Shown piece after piece: positions 16,720 through 25,101 of a stretch of DNA of 64,000 nt. Made by a program: the position numbers and the translations under genes. Every line of letters begins with the position of its first letter. The first letter of the stretch is position 1. The notes below the pieces were generated by a model, which searched no databases, was not told the DNA's origin, and saw only the letters and a list, made by a program, of their open reading frames with translations. The DNA comes from JAJISG01 sp964347325 (GTDB lineage: Archaea; Thermoplasmatota; Thermoplasmata; RBG-16-68-12; JAJISG01), in the NCBI GenBank assembly GCA_964347325.1, contig CAYFYA010000001.1, positions 137,158 to 201,157 of the forward strand, written 5' to 3'.

Positions 16720-17049
16720 ATGAAGGAGCTACTGCAGCGCCTTGTCAACAGGTTCAATCAACGGGTCGAGACGGACAGTCGCCTCCAGAGCGAACTCGAG
16801 GGCCTTGAAAGGACCATCCAGATCTCCACAGACAATGCGGACTACCACATGAGTCTGAGAGATTGCAGGATCGCTGGTCTGACGGAGGGAGTTGTGTCCG
16901 ACGCGGAGGTCACCATTCGAGCCGATGAGAAGACCCTCACGGGCGTTCTGACGGGAGAGATACCGCCCTTCAAGGCCATGGCCATGAGGAAGCTGAAGAT
17001 CAAGGCCTCCATCGAGGATGCCATACGCCTGCGTAAGCTCCTCTCTTGA
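16720..17049 (+). CDS. SCP2 sterol-transfer-like domain protein
   Basis: The 109-residue single-domain protein shows the SCP2 pattern in its second half: SDAEVTIRADEKTLTGVLTG followed by PFKAMAMRKLKIKA and a helical end. Such domains bind acyl chains or acyl-CoA in a hydrophobic tunnel. Stand-alone archaeal copies are not well characterised. It is the last gene of the unit after rnhB; the initiator tRNA promoter follows. Confidence 0.8.
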   Translation: MKELLQRLVNRFNQRVETDSRLQSELEGLERTIQISTDNADYHMSLRDCRIAGLTEGVVSDAEVTIRADEKTLTGVLTGEIPPFKAMAMRKLKIKASIEDAIRLRKLLS

Positions 17050-17069
17050 TTTCCTCGGGGAGCGATACC

Positions 17070-17078
17070 TTAATATTT
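17070..17078 (+). promoter_or_regulatory. TATA-like box of initiator tRNA gene
   Basis: TTAATATTT lies about 25-30 nt before the first base of the mature tRNA (17102), at normal archaeal promoter spacing. Confidence 0.6.
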
Positions 17079-17123
17079 CTTATGACTGTCTGACGGATGG
17101 TAGCGGGGTGGGGTAGCTAGGAA

Positions 17124-17163
17124 ACCCCGGATTCCGGACCACCTCTTGGTACCGGGGCCTAAA
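17124..17163 (+). other. tRNA intron 1, D-loop (about position 20/21), 40 nt
   Basis: The central 4-bp helix TAGG (17118-17121) pairs with CCTA (17158-17161). It is flanked by 3-nt bulges AAA (17122-17124) and AAA (17162-17164), and the intron stem CCCCGG pairs with CCGGGG. Cutting after the second base of each bulge rebuilds the D-arm exactly. The outer exon helix is displaced by the D-loop, so this is a relaxed BHB. Confidence 0.85.
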
Positions 17164-17202
17164 ATCCCGCCGGGCTCATAACCCGGAGATCCCTGGTTCA
17201 AA

Positions 17203-17243
17203 GGCGCGGGGGCGGTCGACGACCGTTGTCCCCGTACTGAAAT
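17203..17243 (+). other. tRNA intron 2, T-loop (about position 59/60), 41 nt
   Basis: A full BHB is present: exon helix CCTGG/CCAGG, central helix TTCA (17197-17200) with TGAA (17238-17241), bulges AAG (17201-17203) and ATT (17242-17244), and an intron stem with GGGG/CCCC and CGGTCG pairs. Cutting after the second base of each bulge gives the loop TTCAAAT. Confidence 0.9.
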
Positions 17244-17323
17244 TCCAGGCCCCGCTATCCTCCACAATCGCGTGGCCAGGGCCCTTATCGCTCTTAAGAA
17301 TCGTAAGGATAAGCTTATCATCA

Positions 17324-17348
17324 CCAGGTCACCATGAAAACGACCTGG
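17324..17348 (+). promoter_or_regulatory. Leader hairpin and 7-codon upstream frame before the KaiC-like gene
   Basis: CCAGGTC (17324-17330) pairs with GACCTGG (17342-17348). A tiny frame (ATG 17334 to TGA 17355-17357, MKTTWTV) runs through the hairpin and ends directly against the ATG of the KaiC-like gene. Whether it is translated is unknown. Confidence 0.35.
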
Positions 17349-17357
17349 ACGGTCTGA

Positions 17358-18413
17358 ATGCAGAGATTGTCTACTGGAATTGAAGGCCTAGACAGAATGC
17401 TTAATGGAGGTCTGATTCCAGGCCGTCCCTACATAGTGTCTGGCCCTCCGGGGAGTGGGAAGAGTATCCTCGCCATGCAGTTCATCATGGACGGGATGAA
17501 AGAGGGGGAGAGCTGCATCCTGGTGGCCATCGATGAGCCTCCAAATGAGATAAAGTCCAACATGGCCCACTTCGGGTGGAGTCTCGACCGCCTTCGGATT
17601 CTCGACGCAACACCGGACATACGTTCGCACAGCAAGTCCAAGTCCATTATCGATGTGGGCACCACCCTGGATGTCCGGAGTATGGATCAAGTGACGGAGA
17701 TGCGCAAGAGCCAGAAGCTCCGGGTCATGGAGGTCTCCATCCACTCCGTACAGAAGATGCTGAAGCAGGAGTTCCAGGAGCACTTCAAGGCGACCGGGAA
17801 CCGCTACTCCAGGGTTGTTATCGACTCCATGACGAGCTTGAAGATGTTCGGCATGAAGGGAGAGGACCGGGCTATCCTCATCCAGTCCTTCATGCGATTC
17901 CTCTCTGAACTGGAGGTCACGAGCCTCATTATCTCCGAGCTACCGAAACCCACCGTCCTGAAGACTGAGTTCCTCCTGGCCCGAGGCGAGATTCGGCTCC
18001 ACAAGTGGTTTGAGTCCAACGCAGTCCGCAGGGCCATCTCCATCGAGAAGCTACGGGGCTCTCTCTTCGACGACGCCATCCGTCCCATGATCATCGGCAG
18101 CGAGGGCATCTTTGTCCAGGCAAACGCCCAGGTCGTTCTCAGGGGTCAGCAGACCGATGGTTCCGCCGGCCACCTGCTCCACGACATCATGGCGGACGAG
18201 GCCGCCGAGACCTTGGAAGAGATCACTCGCATCTGGGAGGACTGTGAGGAGATGGGCATAGGCATCAACGACCTGCGACCCCGCATCTACCGGGCCATGG
18301 TCCGGCTGCACCAGGGGAGACACCAGGACGTCCTGAGACAGGCCTTGCCCCTGCTGGAGCTCCTGAGGGAGAGGAAGGAAAAGGCCATCCCCAAGAAGCG
18401 ACGGAAGACGTAA
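17358..18413 (+). CDS. KaiC-like RecA-family ATPase with C-terminal helical extension
   Basis: The 351-residue protein is a single KaiC-type domain (TGIEGLDRMLNGGLIPGRP; Walker A GPPGSGKS about 31-38; Walker B-like RVVIDSM; EKLRGS) followed by a charged helical tail of about 90 residues that ends in KKRRKT. Archaeal relatives act in signalling, often with pilus or motility functions, but this one is not assigned. The next gene encodes a close paralogue 2 nt downstream, so the pair may form a hetero-oligomer resembling the two-domain KaiC. Confidence 0.85.
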   Translation: MQRLSTGIEGLDRMLNGGLIPGRPYIVSGPPGSGKSILAMQFIMDGMKEGESCILVAIDEPPNEIKSNMAHFGWSLDRLRILDATPDIRSHSKSKSIIDVGTTLDVRSMDQVTEMRKSQKLRVMEVSIHSVQKMLKQEFQEHFKATGNRYSRVVIDSMTSLKMFGMKGEDRAILIQSFMRFLSELEVTSLIISELPKPTVLKTEFLLARGEIRLHKWFESNAVRRAISIEKLRGSLFDDAIRPMIIGSEGIFVQANAQVVLRGQQTDGSAGHLLHDIMADEAAETLEEITRIWEDCEEMGIGINDLRPRIYRAMVRLHQGRHQDVLRQALPLLELLRERKEKAIPKKRRKT

Positions 18414-18415
18414 CC

Positions 18416-19177
18416 ATGACCAACAGGGTGCGAACTGGCATTCCAGGCCTCGACCGCCTATTGAAAGGAGGCCTCATCCCCAGGAGGCCGTACATCGTCT
18501 CCGGGCCGCAGGGGAGCGGTAAGACCACCCTCTGCATGCAGTTTCTACTCCAGGGACTGCAGGAGGGAGAGCGGGTGCTCTTCGTCGCCCTGGAAGAACC
18601 TCCGAACGAGATCCGCTACAACATGGAGTCCTACGGTTGGAAGGTCGGTGATGTGGAGGTTCTGGACGCCAACTCGGATATCCGGCGTTTCGAGCCCAAG
18701 CCCATCCTTGAGATATCCTCCGAGATCGACGCCGTGCCAATGAAGAACATTCCCTTCAAGATCAGGAAGACCCCCGATGGTGAGTCGCGGGAGGTAACGG
18801 TTCACTCCCTCCAGCAGGCTCTGAAGAACATGTTCAAACGGCGAGAGTACGGCCGCGTCGTCATCGACAGCATCACCGCCCTAAGGCAGTTCTGTATGCG
18901 GGACTTCGAGGAGAACCTCTCCACTCAGTCTTTCATAAGGTTCCTGACCGAGAGCGACAAGACGGCGCTGATGACCGTCGAGACCGCTGACGACATGGGC
19001 TCCGAGTTGGAGACCTTCCTATCCAGGGGGGAGATACGCCTCCACAAGTTCCGACGCGAGGACGGGATCAAGCGGTTTGTCTCCATCGAGAAGTACAAGG
19101 GTTCCAGTCACATCGAGTCCATCGTCCCCATGGAGATCAAGGAGCACGGTATCGTCGTCCACGCCGAGGAAGCCTAG
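18416..19177 (+). CDS. KaiC-like RecA-family ATPase
   Basis: The 253-residue single KaiC-type domain begins RTGIPGLDRLLKGGLIPRRP, with Walker A GPQGSGKTT, VALEEPPNEI, Walker B-like RVVIDSI and SRGEIRLHKF. It closely resembles the upstream protein but lacks the long tail. The genes are 2 nt apart and surely co-transcribed. Its end overlaps the convergent cytidine deaminase gene by 4 bp. Confidence 0.87.
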   Translation: MTNRVRTGIPGLDRLLKGGLIPRRPYIVSGPQGSGKTTLCMQFLLQGLQEGERVLFVALEEPPNEIRYNMESYGWKVGDVEVLDANSDIRRFEPKPILEISSEIDAVPMKNIPFKIRKTPDGESREVTVHSLQQALKNMFKRREYGRVVIDSITALRQFCMRDFEENLSTQSFIRFLTESDKTALMTVETADDMGSELETFLSRGEIRLHKFRREDGIKRFVSIEKYKGSSHIESIVPMEIKEHGIVVHAEEA

Positions 19178-19584
19178 CCCTTGCCGGAATTGACGTAGGG
19201 CCCCGGGAGCAGGTCTCTAGCCCGACACTTCCTCACTTCACCGTCAACGGTGAGGATCACGAGCATCTCCGGATTGGTGAAGGTGATGAGCTCCCTGCAG
19301 GTCCCGCAGGGCGATAGGATCCCTGCCCCCTCGCTCTCCCCCATGACAGCTACGATGGCGTCCACCTCGCGCTCCCCGTTGGAGGCCGCGGCTCCAAGGG
19401 CCACAGGTTCCGCACAGACATCGTGAACCCTAGACTCCAGGTGAACACCCGTGTAGATCTGCCCCGAACTCGCCCTGACAGCGGCTCCAACGTGGTGTCT
19501 CCCAGGGACGTAGTTGCGTCGGATCACCGAGGCAGCCGCGCCGATCAGCTCCTCGTCTTCTCTCGTCAGGGCCAGGTACTCCAC
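19174..19584 (-). CDS. Cytidine deaminase
   Basis: Deaminates cytidine or a related nucleoside in pyrimidine salvage. The 136-residue protein has the catalytic CAEPVAL, which supplies one zinc Cys and the proton-shuttle Glu, and PCGTCREL, which supplies the other two Cys ligands. GTG 19584 follows a GGGGAGTGG stretch; an upstream GTG-type start at 19632 would add residues without family resemblance. The promoter is shared back-to-back with ftsZ around 19641-19651. Confidence 0.85.
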   Translation of the reverse strand: MEYLALTREDEELIGAAASVIRRNYVPGRHHVGAAVRASSGQIYTGVHLESRVHDVCAEPVALGAAASNGEREVDAIVAVMGESEGAGILSPCGTCRELITFTNPEMLVILTVDGEVRKCRARDLLPGPYVNSGKG

Positions 19585-19640
19585 GTCGCCACTCCCCGAT
19601 GGGTCCCCACAGCTGGGACCTCTCACCCACACTGCGAGTA

Positions 19641-19651
19641 GGTTTAAATAT
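19641..19651. promoter_or_regulatory. Symmetric TATA element between cytidine deaminase and ftsZ
   Basis: GTTTAAATATC reads as a TATA box on both strands. It lies at a suitable distance (leaders of about 20-35 nt) for both the minus-strand deaminase and plus-strand ftsZ. Confidence 0.55.
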
Positions 19652-19694
19652 CCTAACCAAAATCAGTCCCTTCCAAAAAGGGATGGGATGCGTC

Positions 19695-20807
19695 ATGAGG
19701 TCGATCGTCAACAGAGCTATCGCTAGATACGAGAACCGAGAGAGAGAAGCCCCCTCTCCGCCGTCGGAGTCCGTCGACTCCGAGGATGATGAGGAACTCA
19801 AGAAGATCGTGCGGTCCCTGAGCGTCAGCATCAAGATCCTCGGATGCGGGGGTGGTGGGTCAAACACCATCAATAGGCTCTGCGAGTCCAAGGTTGTGGG
19901 TGCCCAGCTCTGTGCAATAAACACCGATGCGAAACACCTCCTGCACATAACGTCCCCGAAGAAGATGCTTATTGGGAAGAGAATCACCCGCGGACTGGGA
20001 GCAGGGGCGATCCCCGATGTGGGCGAGCGTGCCGCTAGGGAGAGCGAGTCCGAGATTAGGGACTTCCTCGAGGGCTCCAATGTCGTCTTCGTGACGGCCG
20101 GCCTTGGAGGGGGAACGGGAACCGGGAGCGCCCATCTGGTGGCCAGGCAAGCGAAGGAGGTCGGTGCCTTGGTCATGAGCGTAGTCACGATGCCCTTCTC
20201 CGCCGAGGGCAAGATGAGGAGGGAGAACGCCGATTGGGGCCTGGAGAAGCTGCGTCGATACTGTGACACGACGGTCGTGATAGAGAACGACATGTTGCTG
20301 GACCTCGTGCCTCAGCTCCCCATAGATGCCGCCTTCAAGGTTGCCGATGAGATCCTCACCCAGAGCCTCAAAGGGATGACCGAGATCGTCACCCGTCCCG
20401 GCCTAGTCAACATCGACTTCAGCGACCTCAGAACAATCATAGAGGACGGCGGGGTGGCCATGATAGGCATGGGGGAGGGCTCGGGCGAACACCATAGGAT
20501 AGACATCGCCGTGGCGGAGGCCCTGGAGTCCCCCCTGCTGGGAGAGGTGGATCTCAGTCAGGTCAGCGGTGCTCTCATCAGGGTCGTAGGCGGGCCGAAC
20601 CTTACAGTATCGGAGGCAGAGCGAGCCGCTGAGCTCATAGGGGAAAGGATCAACCCGACGGCAAGAATCATCTGGGGCTGCACAGTGGAGTCCTCCCTCC
20701 GGGACGACGTCAGGGTCCTAGTTGTCCTCACGGGCGTCCAGGGTGAGCGTCTCCTGGGAAAGGAGACGAGCCACATAGTGGAGGGAGAGGTAGACCTTAT
20801 TCGGTGA
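19695..20807 (+). CDS. ftsZ: Cell division protein FtsZ
   Basis: Tubulin-like GTPase that forms the division ring. After a variable charged N-terminus of about 50 residues, the 370-residue protein has GCGGGGSNTINRL, the GTP-binding AGLGGGTGTGSAH and the T7-loop region DFSDLRTIIEDGGVAMIGMG, with the C-terminal tubulin-like domain complete. ATG 19695 is preferred; ATG 19683 and an open frame to 19599 lie upstream. rnp2 follows with a 4-bp overlap. Confidence 0.94.
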   Translation: MRSIVNRAIARYENREREAPSPPSESVDSEDDEELKKIVRSLSVSIKILGCGGGGSNTINRLCESKVVGAQLCAINTDAKHLLHITSPKKMLIGKRITRGLGAGAIPDVGERAARESESEIRDFLEGSNVVFVTAGLGGGTGTGSAHLVARQAKEVGALVMSVVTMPFSAEGKMRRENADWGLEKLRRYCDTTVVIENDMLLDLVPQLPIDAAFKVADEILTQSLKGMTEIVTRPGLVNIDFSDLRTIIEDGGVAMIGMGEGSGEHHRIDIAVAEALESPLLGEVDLSQVSGALIRVVGGPNLTVSEAERAAELIGERINPTARIIWGCTVESSLRDDVRVLVVLTGVQGERLLGKETSHIVEGEVDLIR

Positions 20808-21151
20808 CCCCCTACTCCCCCTCGGAGATTCCCACGGTCGTCAAAGACAAGATAGGACGAAGCCGGTACGTGGTCTTCAGGGTGGAGAGCGACGAAGCCC
20901 TGGAGATATCGGAGTTAATCAAGGCCTTGAGAGAGGCGTCGAACTCGCTACCTCGGGAGTCCAGGCCCTCCCTGGTGTCCTACGAAGGGGGGCTGGGTAT
21001 CGTCCGCTGCGCCCACACCGATAAGGAGGAAGTCATCGGGCTCCTCCGGGCCATCAGTACCATTGGCCGCCAGGAGGTGTGCGTCACGACGCTTGGCACC
21101 TCGGGAACCATCCGCAGAGCCCGAGAGAAGTATGTTGACGGCCGTCACTAG
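20804..21151 (+). CDS. rnp2: Ribonuclease P protein component 2 (Pop5 family)
   Basis: Pop5-type RNase P subunit of 115 residues that supports catalysis by the RNA subunit. It shows the family pattern SRYVVFRVES, helix SELIKALREA, SLVSYEGGLGIVRC and VCVTTLGTSGTIRRAREKY. GTG 20804 overlaps the ftsZ stop. Its position just before psmA and the exosome genes matches the conserved archaeal superoperon, where Pop5 is a regular member. Confidence 0.88.
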   Translation: MTPYSPSEIPTVVKDKIGRSRYVVFRVESDEALEISELIKALREASNSLPRESRPSLVSYEGGLGIVRCAHTDKEEVIGLLRAISTIGRQEVCVTTLGTSGTIRRAREKYVDGRH

Positions 21152-21326
21152 CGAGGGAGGACAGGGGAGGAGGGGTAGTGTACGACCCGGAACCGAGGTT
21201 CGCGGCTTCTCATTGGAGACTTCTTCCAGCCCTTCCCCAGACTGTCAATTGACTCGTTATTTGTCCCCTGAAACTCGTGGCGAAGGTTTATTATTTCTAG
21301 GATGTTAGTTGGGCGAAGGTAGTACA

Positions 21327-22046
21327 ATGCAGCCGGGTCAAATGGCATATGATCGTGCAATCACAGTCTTCTCCCCGGACGGCCGCCTCTTCCAGGTCGA
21401 GTACGCAAGGGTGGCGGTCACCAGGGGAGCAACCACTGCAGGACTCAAGTACAAGGATGGTGTCGTTCTACTGGCTGGGAAGGGGGTGAGCAGCCGCCTC
21501 ATGGAGGCCAGCTCCATCGAGAAGATCTTCCAGATCGACGAGCACATCGGCTGCGCGACCTCAGGCCTGGTTGCCGACGCCCGAGTCCTGGTGGACTACG
21601 CCAGGATCGTGGCCCAGATAAACAAGGTAACCTACAACGAGCTGATCTCGGTGGACATGCTTGTCAAGAGGGTCTGCGACTACAAGCAGAACTACACCCA
21701 ATACGGTGGGGTGAGGCCCTTTGGTACGGCGCTTTTGATCGGCGGGGCCGATGAGCAGGGTGTCCACCTCTACGAGACGGACCCGAGCGGGGCCCTGGTC
21801 TCCTACAAGGCCGGCAGCATCGGCTCGGGGAGCAACACCGTCCGAGAGGTCTTCGAGGAGAAGTACGAGGAAGGGATGGAAGAGGACGCTGCGATCCTCC
21901 TGGGACTGGAAGCCCTCCAGAAAGCCTCGGAGGAGAAGCTGAAGGCCGACGCGGTTGAGGTAGGGGTGGTGCAGCCAGGGAAGAGGTTCCGAATGCTCAC
22001 CCTACAGGAAGTGGAGGCCTTCCTGCGCAGGGTCCGGGAGACCTAG
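21327..22046 (+). CDS. psmA: Proteasome subunit alpha
   Basis: Alpha subunit of the 20S proteasome, forming the outer rings and gate. The 239-residue protein starts MQPGQMAYDRAITVFSPDGR and continues FQVEYARVAVTRG, the canonical alpha signature. ATG 21327 is chosen since GAAGGTAG precedes it and TTTATTATT lies about 33-40 nt upstream; a start at 21309 adds six unconserved residues. It opens a unit with SBDS and the exosome. Confidence 0.95.
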   Translation: MQPGQMAYDRAITVFSPDGRLFQVEYARVAVTRGATTAGLKYKDGVVLLAGKGVSSRLMEASSIEKIFQIDEHIGCATSGLVADARVLVDYARIVAQINKVTYNELISVDMLVKRVCDYKQNYTQYGGVRPFGTALLIGGADEQGVHLYETDPSGALVSYKAGSIGSGSNTVREVFEEKYEEGMEEDAAILLGLEALQKASEEKLKADAVEVGVVQPGKRFRMLTLQEVEAFLRRVRET

Positions 22047-22053
22047 GGAAGCT

Positions 22054-22776
22054 ATGCCCAAGGAGCTCAGAACCGGCCACCACGAGGTTTTCGACGAGAT
22101 GGTTACCGCCCGCCTGGAGAAGGGGGGCGAGACCTTTGAGATTCTGGTGCAGCCTGGCGCAGTGGAGAAGATCAGGGCCGGCAAGAAAATCGACCTGGTG
22201 GAGAGCCTGGCCGTCGACGCAGTCTTCAGAGACGTGAAGAAGGGGCTCAGGGCCTCCGAGGAGAAGATGAAGGAGTTGTTTGGGACCGACGACGCGGTCA
22301 AGGTGGCGGAGATTGTCATCAAGAAGGGCGAAGTCCACCTCAGCACCGAGCAGCGGAGGGCCCTCCAAGAGATTAAGCGGAGGCGGATTGTCGCTCACAT
22401 CGCCGCCAACGCGGTGAACCCTCAGACAGGGACCCCCCATCCACCGCAGAGAATCGAACTAGCCCTGGAAGAGGCAAAGCTTCACATCGACCCCATAAAG
22501 TCGGTGGAGGAGCAGGTCCCCCGCGTCCTGGAGGCCCTGCGCCCGCTACTGCCGATCAGCATGGAGAAGGTGAAGGTGGCCATCAAGCTACCCGCCTCCC
22601 ATGCCGGGAGGGCTTACGGCGAGATTCGCAGCTACGGTGAAGTCATCAGAGAGGAGTGGCAGACGGACGGCTCCTGGATCGGCGTCGTGGAGGTTCCCGC
22701 GGGCCTCCAGGGTGAGCTCTTCGACAGGCTAAACGAACGCACCCACGGCAATGTGGATACCAAGATAGTGAAGTGA
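22054..22776 (+). CDS. sdo1: Ribosome maturation protein SBDS/Sdo1
   Basis: Acts in late 60S/50S subunit maturation. The 240-residue protein has the three-domain SBDS layout: N-terminal FYSH domain (ARLEKGGETFEILVQPG), central helical domain (STEQRRALQEIKRRRIVAHI, NPQTGTPHPPQRIE) and C-terminal ferredoxin-like domain (VKVAIKLPASHAGRAYGEI). It sits between psmA and rrp4, the usual archaeal position. Confidence 0.94.
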   Translation: MPKELRTGHHEVFDEMVTARLEKGGETFEILVQPGAVEKIRAGKKIDLVESLAVDAVFRDVKKGLRASEEKMKELFGTDDAVKVAEIVIKKGEVHLSTEQRRALQEIKRRRIVAHIAANAVNPQTGTPHPPQRIELALEEAKLHIDPIKSVEEQVPRVLEALRPLLPISMEKVKVAIKLPASHAGRAYGEIRSYGEVIREEWQTDGSWIGVVEVPAGLQGELFDRLNERTHGNVDTKIVK

Positions 22777-22859
22777 TTCCAGTCCGGTACCTTCACGACA
22801 ATTCTTAAGTAAGCCCCCTTCCTACCAAGGTAGAAGCGAGACAGGAATGAGTGAGCGTT

Positions 22860-23540
22860 ATGGATAAGCCCCCTGTGCGGGAAGTTGTAGTTCCCGGAGA
22901 CATTTTGGATGGGGCGGGATTGAAGCCGGGTGTGGGCACCTTCAGCGAAGGCGGCCACATCTACGCTGCCCGCCTCGGCATAAAGAGCGAACGAGCTGGT
23001 TACGTGAACGTGATTCCCCTGGGCGGAACCTACATCCCGAGGCCTGGGGACGCCGTCATAGGCAAGGTCGTTGACCTAGGCCCCTCCTACTGGTTGGTGG
23101 ACATCAAGTCGCCATATCCGGCTCCCCTTCACGTCAATGAAGTGCCGTGGAGGGTGGACTTTGGCGACACCGCCCGATACCTGGACGTGGAGGACGCCAT
23201 CCTGGCGAAGATTCTCAACGTGGACGAGACCAGGAGGGTCAGCTTGACTATGAAGAACCACACCTCCAGGAAGCTGACGGGCGGTCAGATAGTCGAAATA
23301 TCTCACGCCAAGGTTCCCAGGGTGATCGGGAAGAAGGGAAGCATGATCAACCTCATCAAGGGGTACACCAAGTGTAGGATGTTCGTCGGTCAGAATGGCA
23401 GAATATGGATAGACGGTGAGCTGGACGACATGATTCACACCGTCAGCGCCGTCAAGATGATCGAGGATCAGGCCCAGACCATGGGTCTGACGGAGTCGGT
23501 GAGAGCGCACCTGGAGAGTGTGTACCCGAAGAGCGAGTAG
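22860..23540 (+). CDS. rrp4: Exosome complex RNA-binding protein Rrp4
   Basis: Cap subunit of the archaeal exosome that feeds RNA into the Rrp41/Rrp42 ring. The 226-residue protein has an N-terminal domain (VVPGDIL, AARLGIK), an S1 domain (PRPGDAVIGKV) and a KH domain (RVIGKKGSMINLIKGYT). ATG 22860 is preferred; GTG 22851 is an alternative that adds three residues. rrp41 follows after 14 nt. Confidence 0.94.
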   Translation: MDKPPVREVVVPGDILDGAGLKPGVGTFSEGGHIYAARLGIKSERAGYVNVIPLGGTYIPRPGDAVIGKVVDLGPSYWLVDIKSPYPAPLHVNEVPWRVDFGDTARYLDVEDAILAKILNVDETRRVSLTMKNHTSRKLTGGQIVEISHAKVPRVIGKKGSMINLIKGYTKCRMFVGQNGRIWIDGELDDMIHTVSAVKMIEDQAQTMGLTESVRAHLESVYPKSE

Positions 23541-23554
23541 TTAGGTGATGTTCT

Positions 23555-24316
23555 ATGGCTGATAAGCCCAAGCTAATAAACTCTAAAGGCGTAAGACTGG
23601 ATGGAAGAAAGGCCAACGAGCTACGGTCCATAAAGATCGAGGCCGGCGTACTCAAGAGAGCGGACGGAAGCGCCTATCTGGAATGGGGAAACAACCGGGT
23701 CATGGCCGCCGTCTACGGCCCCAGGGAGTGCCACCCTAGGCACCTTCAGGACCCGGGCAAAGCCCTGGTCCAATGCAGGTACAACATGGCCTCCTTCTCC
23801 GTGAGCGACCGGAAGAGACCGGGTCCCGACCGACGCTCCATCGAGATCTCCAAGGTGATAGGCGAGGCGTTCTCCTCCGTGGTCTTCGTGGAGCAGTTCC
23901 CGCGGGCGTCGGTGGAAGTCTTCATCGAGATTCTCCAGGCGGACGCTGGTACGAGGTGTGCAGGCCTCACGGCAGCCTCCGTGGCCCTTGCCGACGCCGG
24001 CATTCCCATGAGGGACATGGTGGCGTCGTGCGCCTTCGGTAAGATTGGCGGGAAGGTCGTTCTTGATCTGGACAAGGAGGAGGACAACTATGGTGAGGCG
24101 GATGTGCCCCTGGCCATAGTCCCACGCACCGACGAGATAGTCCTGCTCCAGATGGACGGTGACTTGACTGCCAAGGAATTCCAGCAGGGTCTCAAGATGG
24201 GCATGGAGGCGTGCAAGAGCATCTACGAAATGCAGAAGGAGGCCCTCAAGAAGAGGTACGCAGTAACCCTCGAGGAGGCCGACGTGGAAGAGGAGCACCT
24301 CCAGGAGGAGGCTTAG
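23555..24316 (+). CDS. rrp41: Exosome complex exonuclease Rrp41
   Basis: Catalytic phosphorolytic 3'-5' exonuclease subunit of the exosome (RNase PH fold), 253 residues. It contains GVRLDGRKANELR, the phosphate-binding and RNA-binding segments RYNMASFS and LQADAGTRCAGLTAAS, and the catalytic acids in LDKEEDNYGEADVP. rrp42 starts 1 nt after the stop, so the two ring subunits are translated from one message. Confidence 0.95.
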   Translation: MADKPKLINSKGVRLDGRKANELRSIKIEAGVLKRADGSAYLEWGNNRVMAAVYGPRECHPRHLQDPGKALVQCRYNMASFSVSDRKRPGPDRRSIEISKVIGEAFSSVVFVEQFPRASVEVFIEILQADAGTRCAGLTAASVALADAGIPMRDMVASCAFGKIGGKVVLDLDKEEDNYGEADVPLAIVPRTDEIVLLQMDGDLTAKEFQQGLKMGMEACKSIYEMQKEALKKRYAVTLEEADVEEEHLQEEA

Positions 24317-24317
24317 C

Positions 24318-25097
24318 ATGGCCGAAGTGGTCCACGAGCTCATGAGGAATCACATCCAGAAGCTGGCAGACTCTGGCAAGAGGGTGGATGGCCGGGGGCT
24401 TGAGGACTTCAGGCCCATCTCCATCACCAAGGGATACGTGGATACCGCCGAGGGTAGCGCCCGAGTCAGGCTGGGGAACACCGACGTCCTTGTCGGAGTC
24501 AAGCTCGAGATCGGCCAACCGTATCCCGACTCGCCCGATTCGGGTGTCCTGGTTACCAATGCGGAGCTCATCCCCATGGCCAGTCCCACCTTCGAATCCG
24601 GTCCCCCCAGGCCCGAAGCCATAGAGGTGGCCCGGGTGGTGGATCGTGGGATCCGGGAGACGGGGACGGTGGACATGGCCAAGCTGTGCATCGAGGAGGG
24701 GGAGAAGGTGTGGATCCTCTTCATCGATGTCCATGTACTGGATTACGACGGCAACCTATTCGACGCCAGTAACTACGCGGCCCTGGCCGCCCTGACGAGC
24801 ACCACTATCCCTGGCGCCTCCAAGCTGGAGGGTGGGAAGGACGCCCCCCTGAAGGTACAACACCATCCTATCTCGGTGACTGCCTGTAAGATCGGGGACA
24901 TACTGTTCATCGACCCCTCTCTGGATGAGGAGAGGATTGCAGACGCACGGTTGACGGTCACCACCGACGAGAAGGGGCACATCAGGGCCATGCAGAAAGG
25001 GTTAAAAGGCAGCTTCACGGTTGACGAGGTCGACCGGGTCATCGCTCTCTCCCAGAAGATTGGCGAGGAAGTGAGGAAGCAGGTTTTGGAGGCCTAG
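24318..25097 (+). CDS. rrp42: Exosome complex component Rrp42
   Basis: Non-catalytic partner of Rrp41 in the hexameric exosome ring, 259 residues. It has the RNase PH fold with RVDGRGLEDFRPI, GNTDVLVGVKLEI and FIDVHVLDYDGNLFDASNYA; the catalytic Asp pattern of Rrp41 is absent, as normal for Rrp42. The gene lies between rrp41 and the L37Ae gene. Confidence 0.95.
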   Translation: MAEVVHELMRNHIQKLADSGKRVDGRGLEDFRPISITKGYVDTAEGSARVRLGNTDVLVGVKLEIGQPYPDSPDSGVLVTNAELIPMASPTFESGPPRPEAIEVARVVDRGIRETGTVDMAKLCIEEGEKVWILFIDVHVLDYDGNLFDASNYAALAALTSTTIPGASKLEGGKDAPLKVQHHPISVTACKIGDILFIDPSLDEERIADARLTVTTDEKGHIRAMQKGLKGSFTVDEVDRVIALSQKIGEEVRKQVLEA

Positions 25098-25101
25098 GGC
25101 A

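Larger units (their letters stand above)
17102..17257 (+). tRNA. Initiator tRNA-Met (CAT) with two non-canonical introns
   Basis: The exons are 17102-17123, 17164-17202 and 17244-17257, giving a 75-nt cloverleaf. Acceptor AGCGGGG pairs with CCCCGCT; the anticodon arm CCGGG-CTCATAA-CCCGG has CAT at 17177-17179 with the three G-C pairs typical of initiators; the T-arm is CCTGG-TTCAAAT-CCAGG. The spliced D-arm reads GGAAATCCC as in other archaeal initiator tRNAs. CCA is not encoded. Both introns show bulge-helix-bulge geometry (see their entries). Confidence 0.93.

Noticed and set aside
17102..17257. Decayed tRNA or pseudo-tRNA at the initiator locus
   Set aside because: The two insertions obey bulge-helix-bulge cutting rules and leave a perfect cloverleaf with initiator features, which a decayed gene would not.
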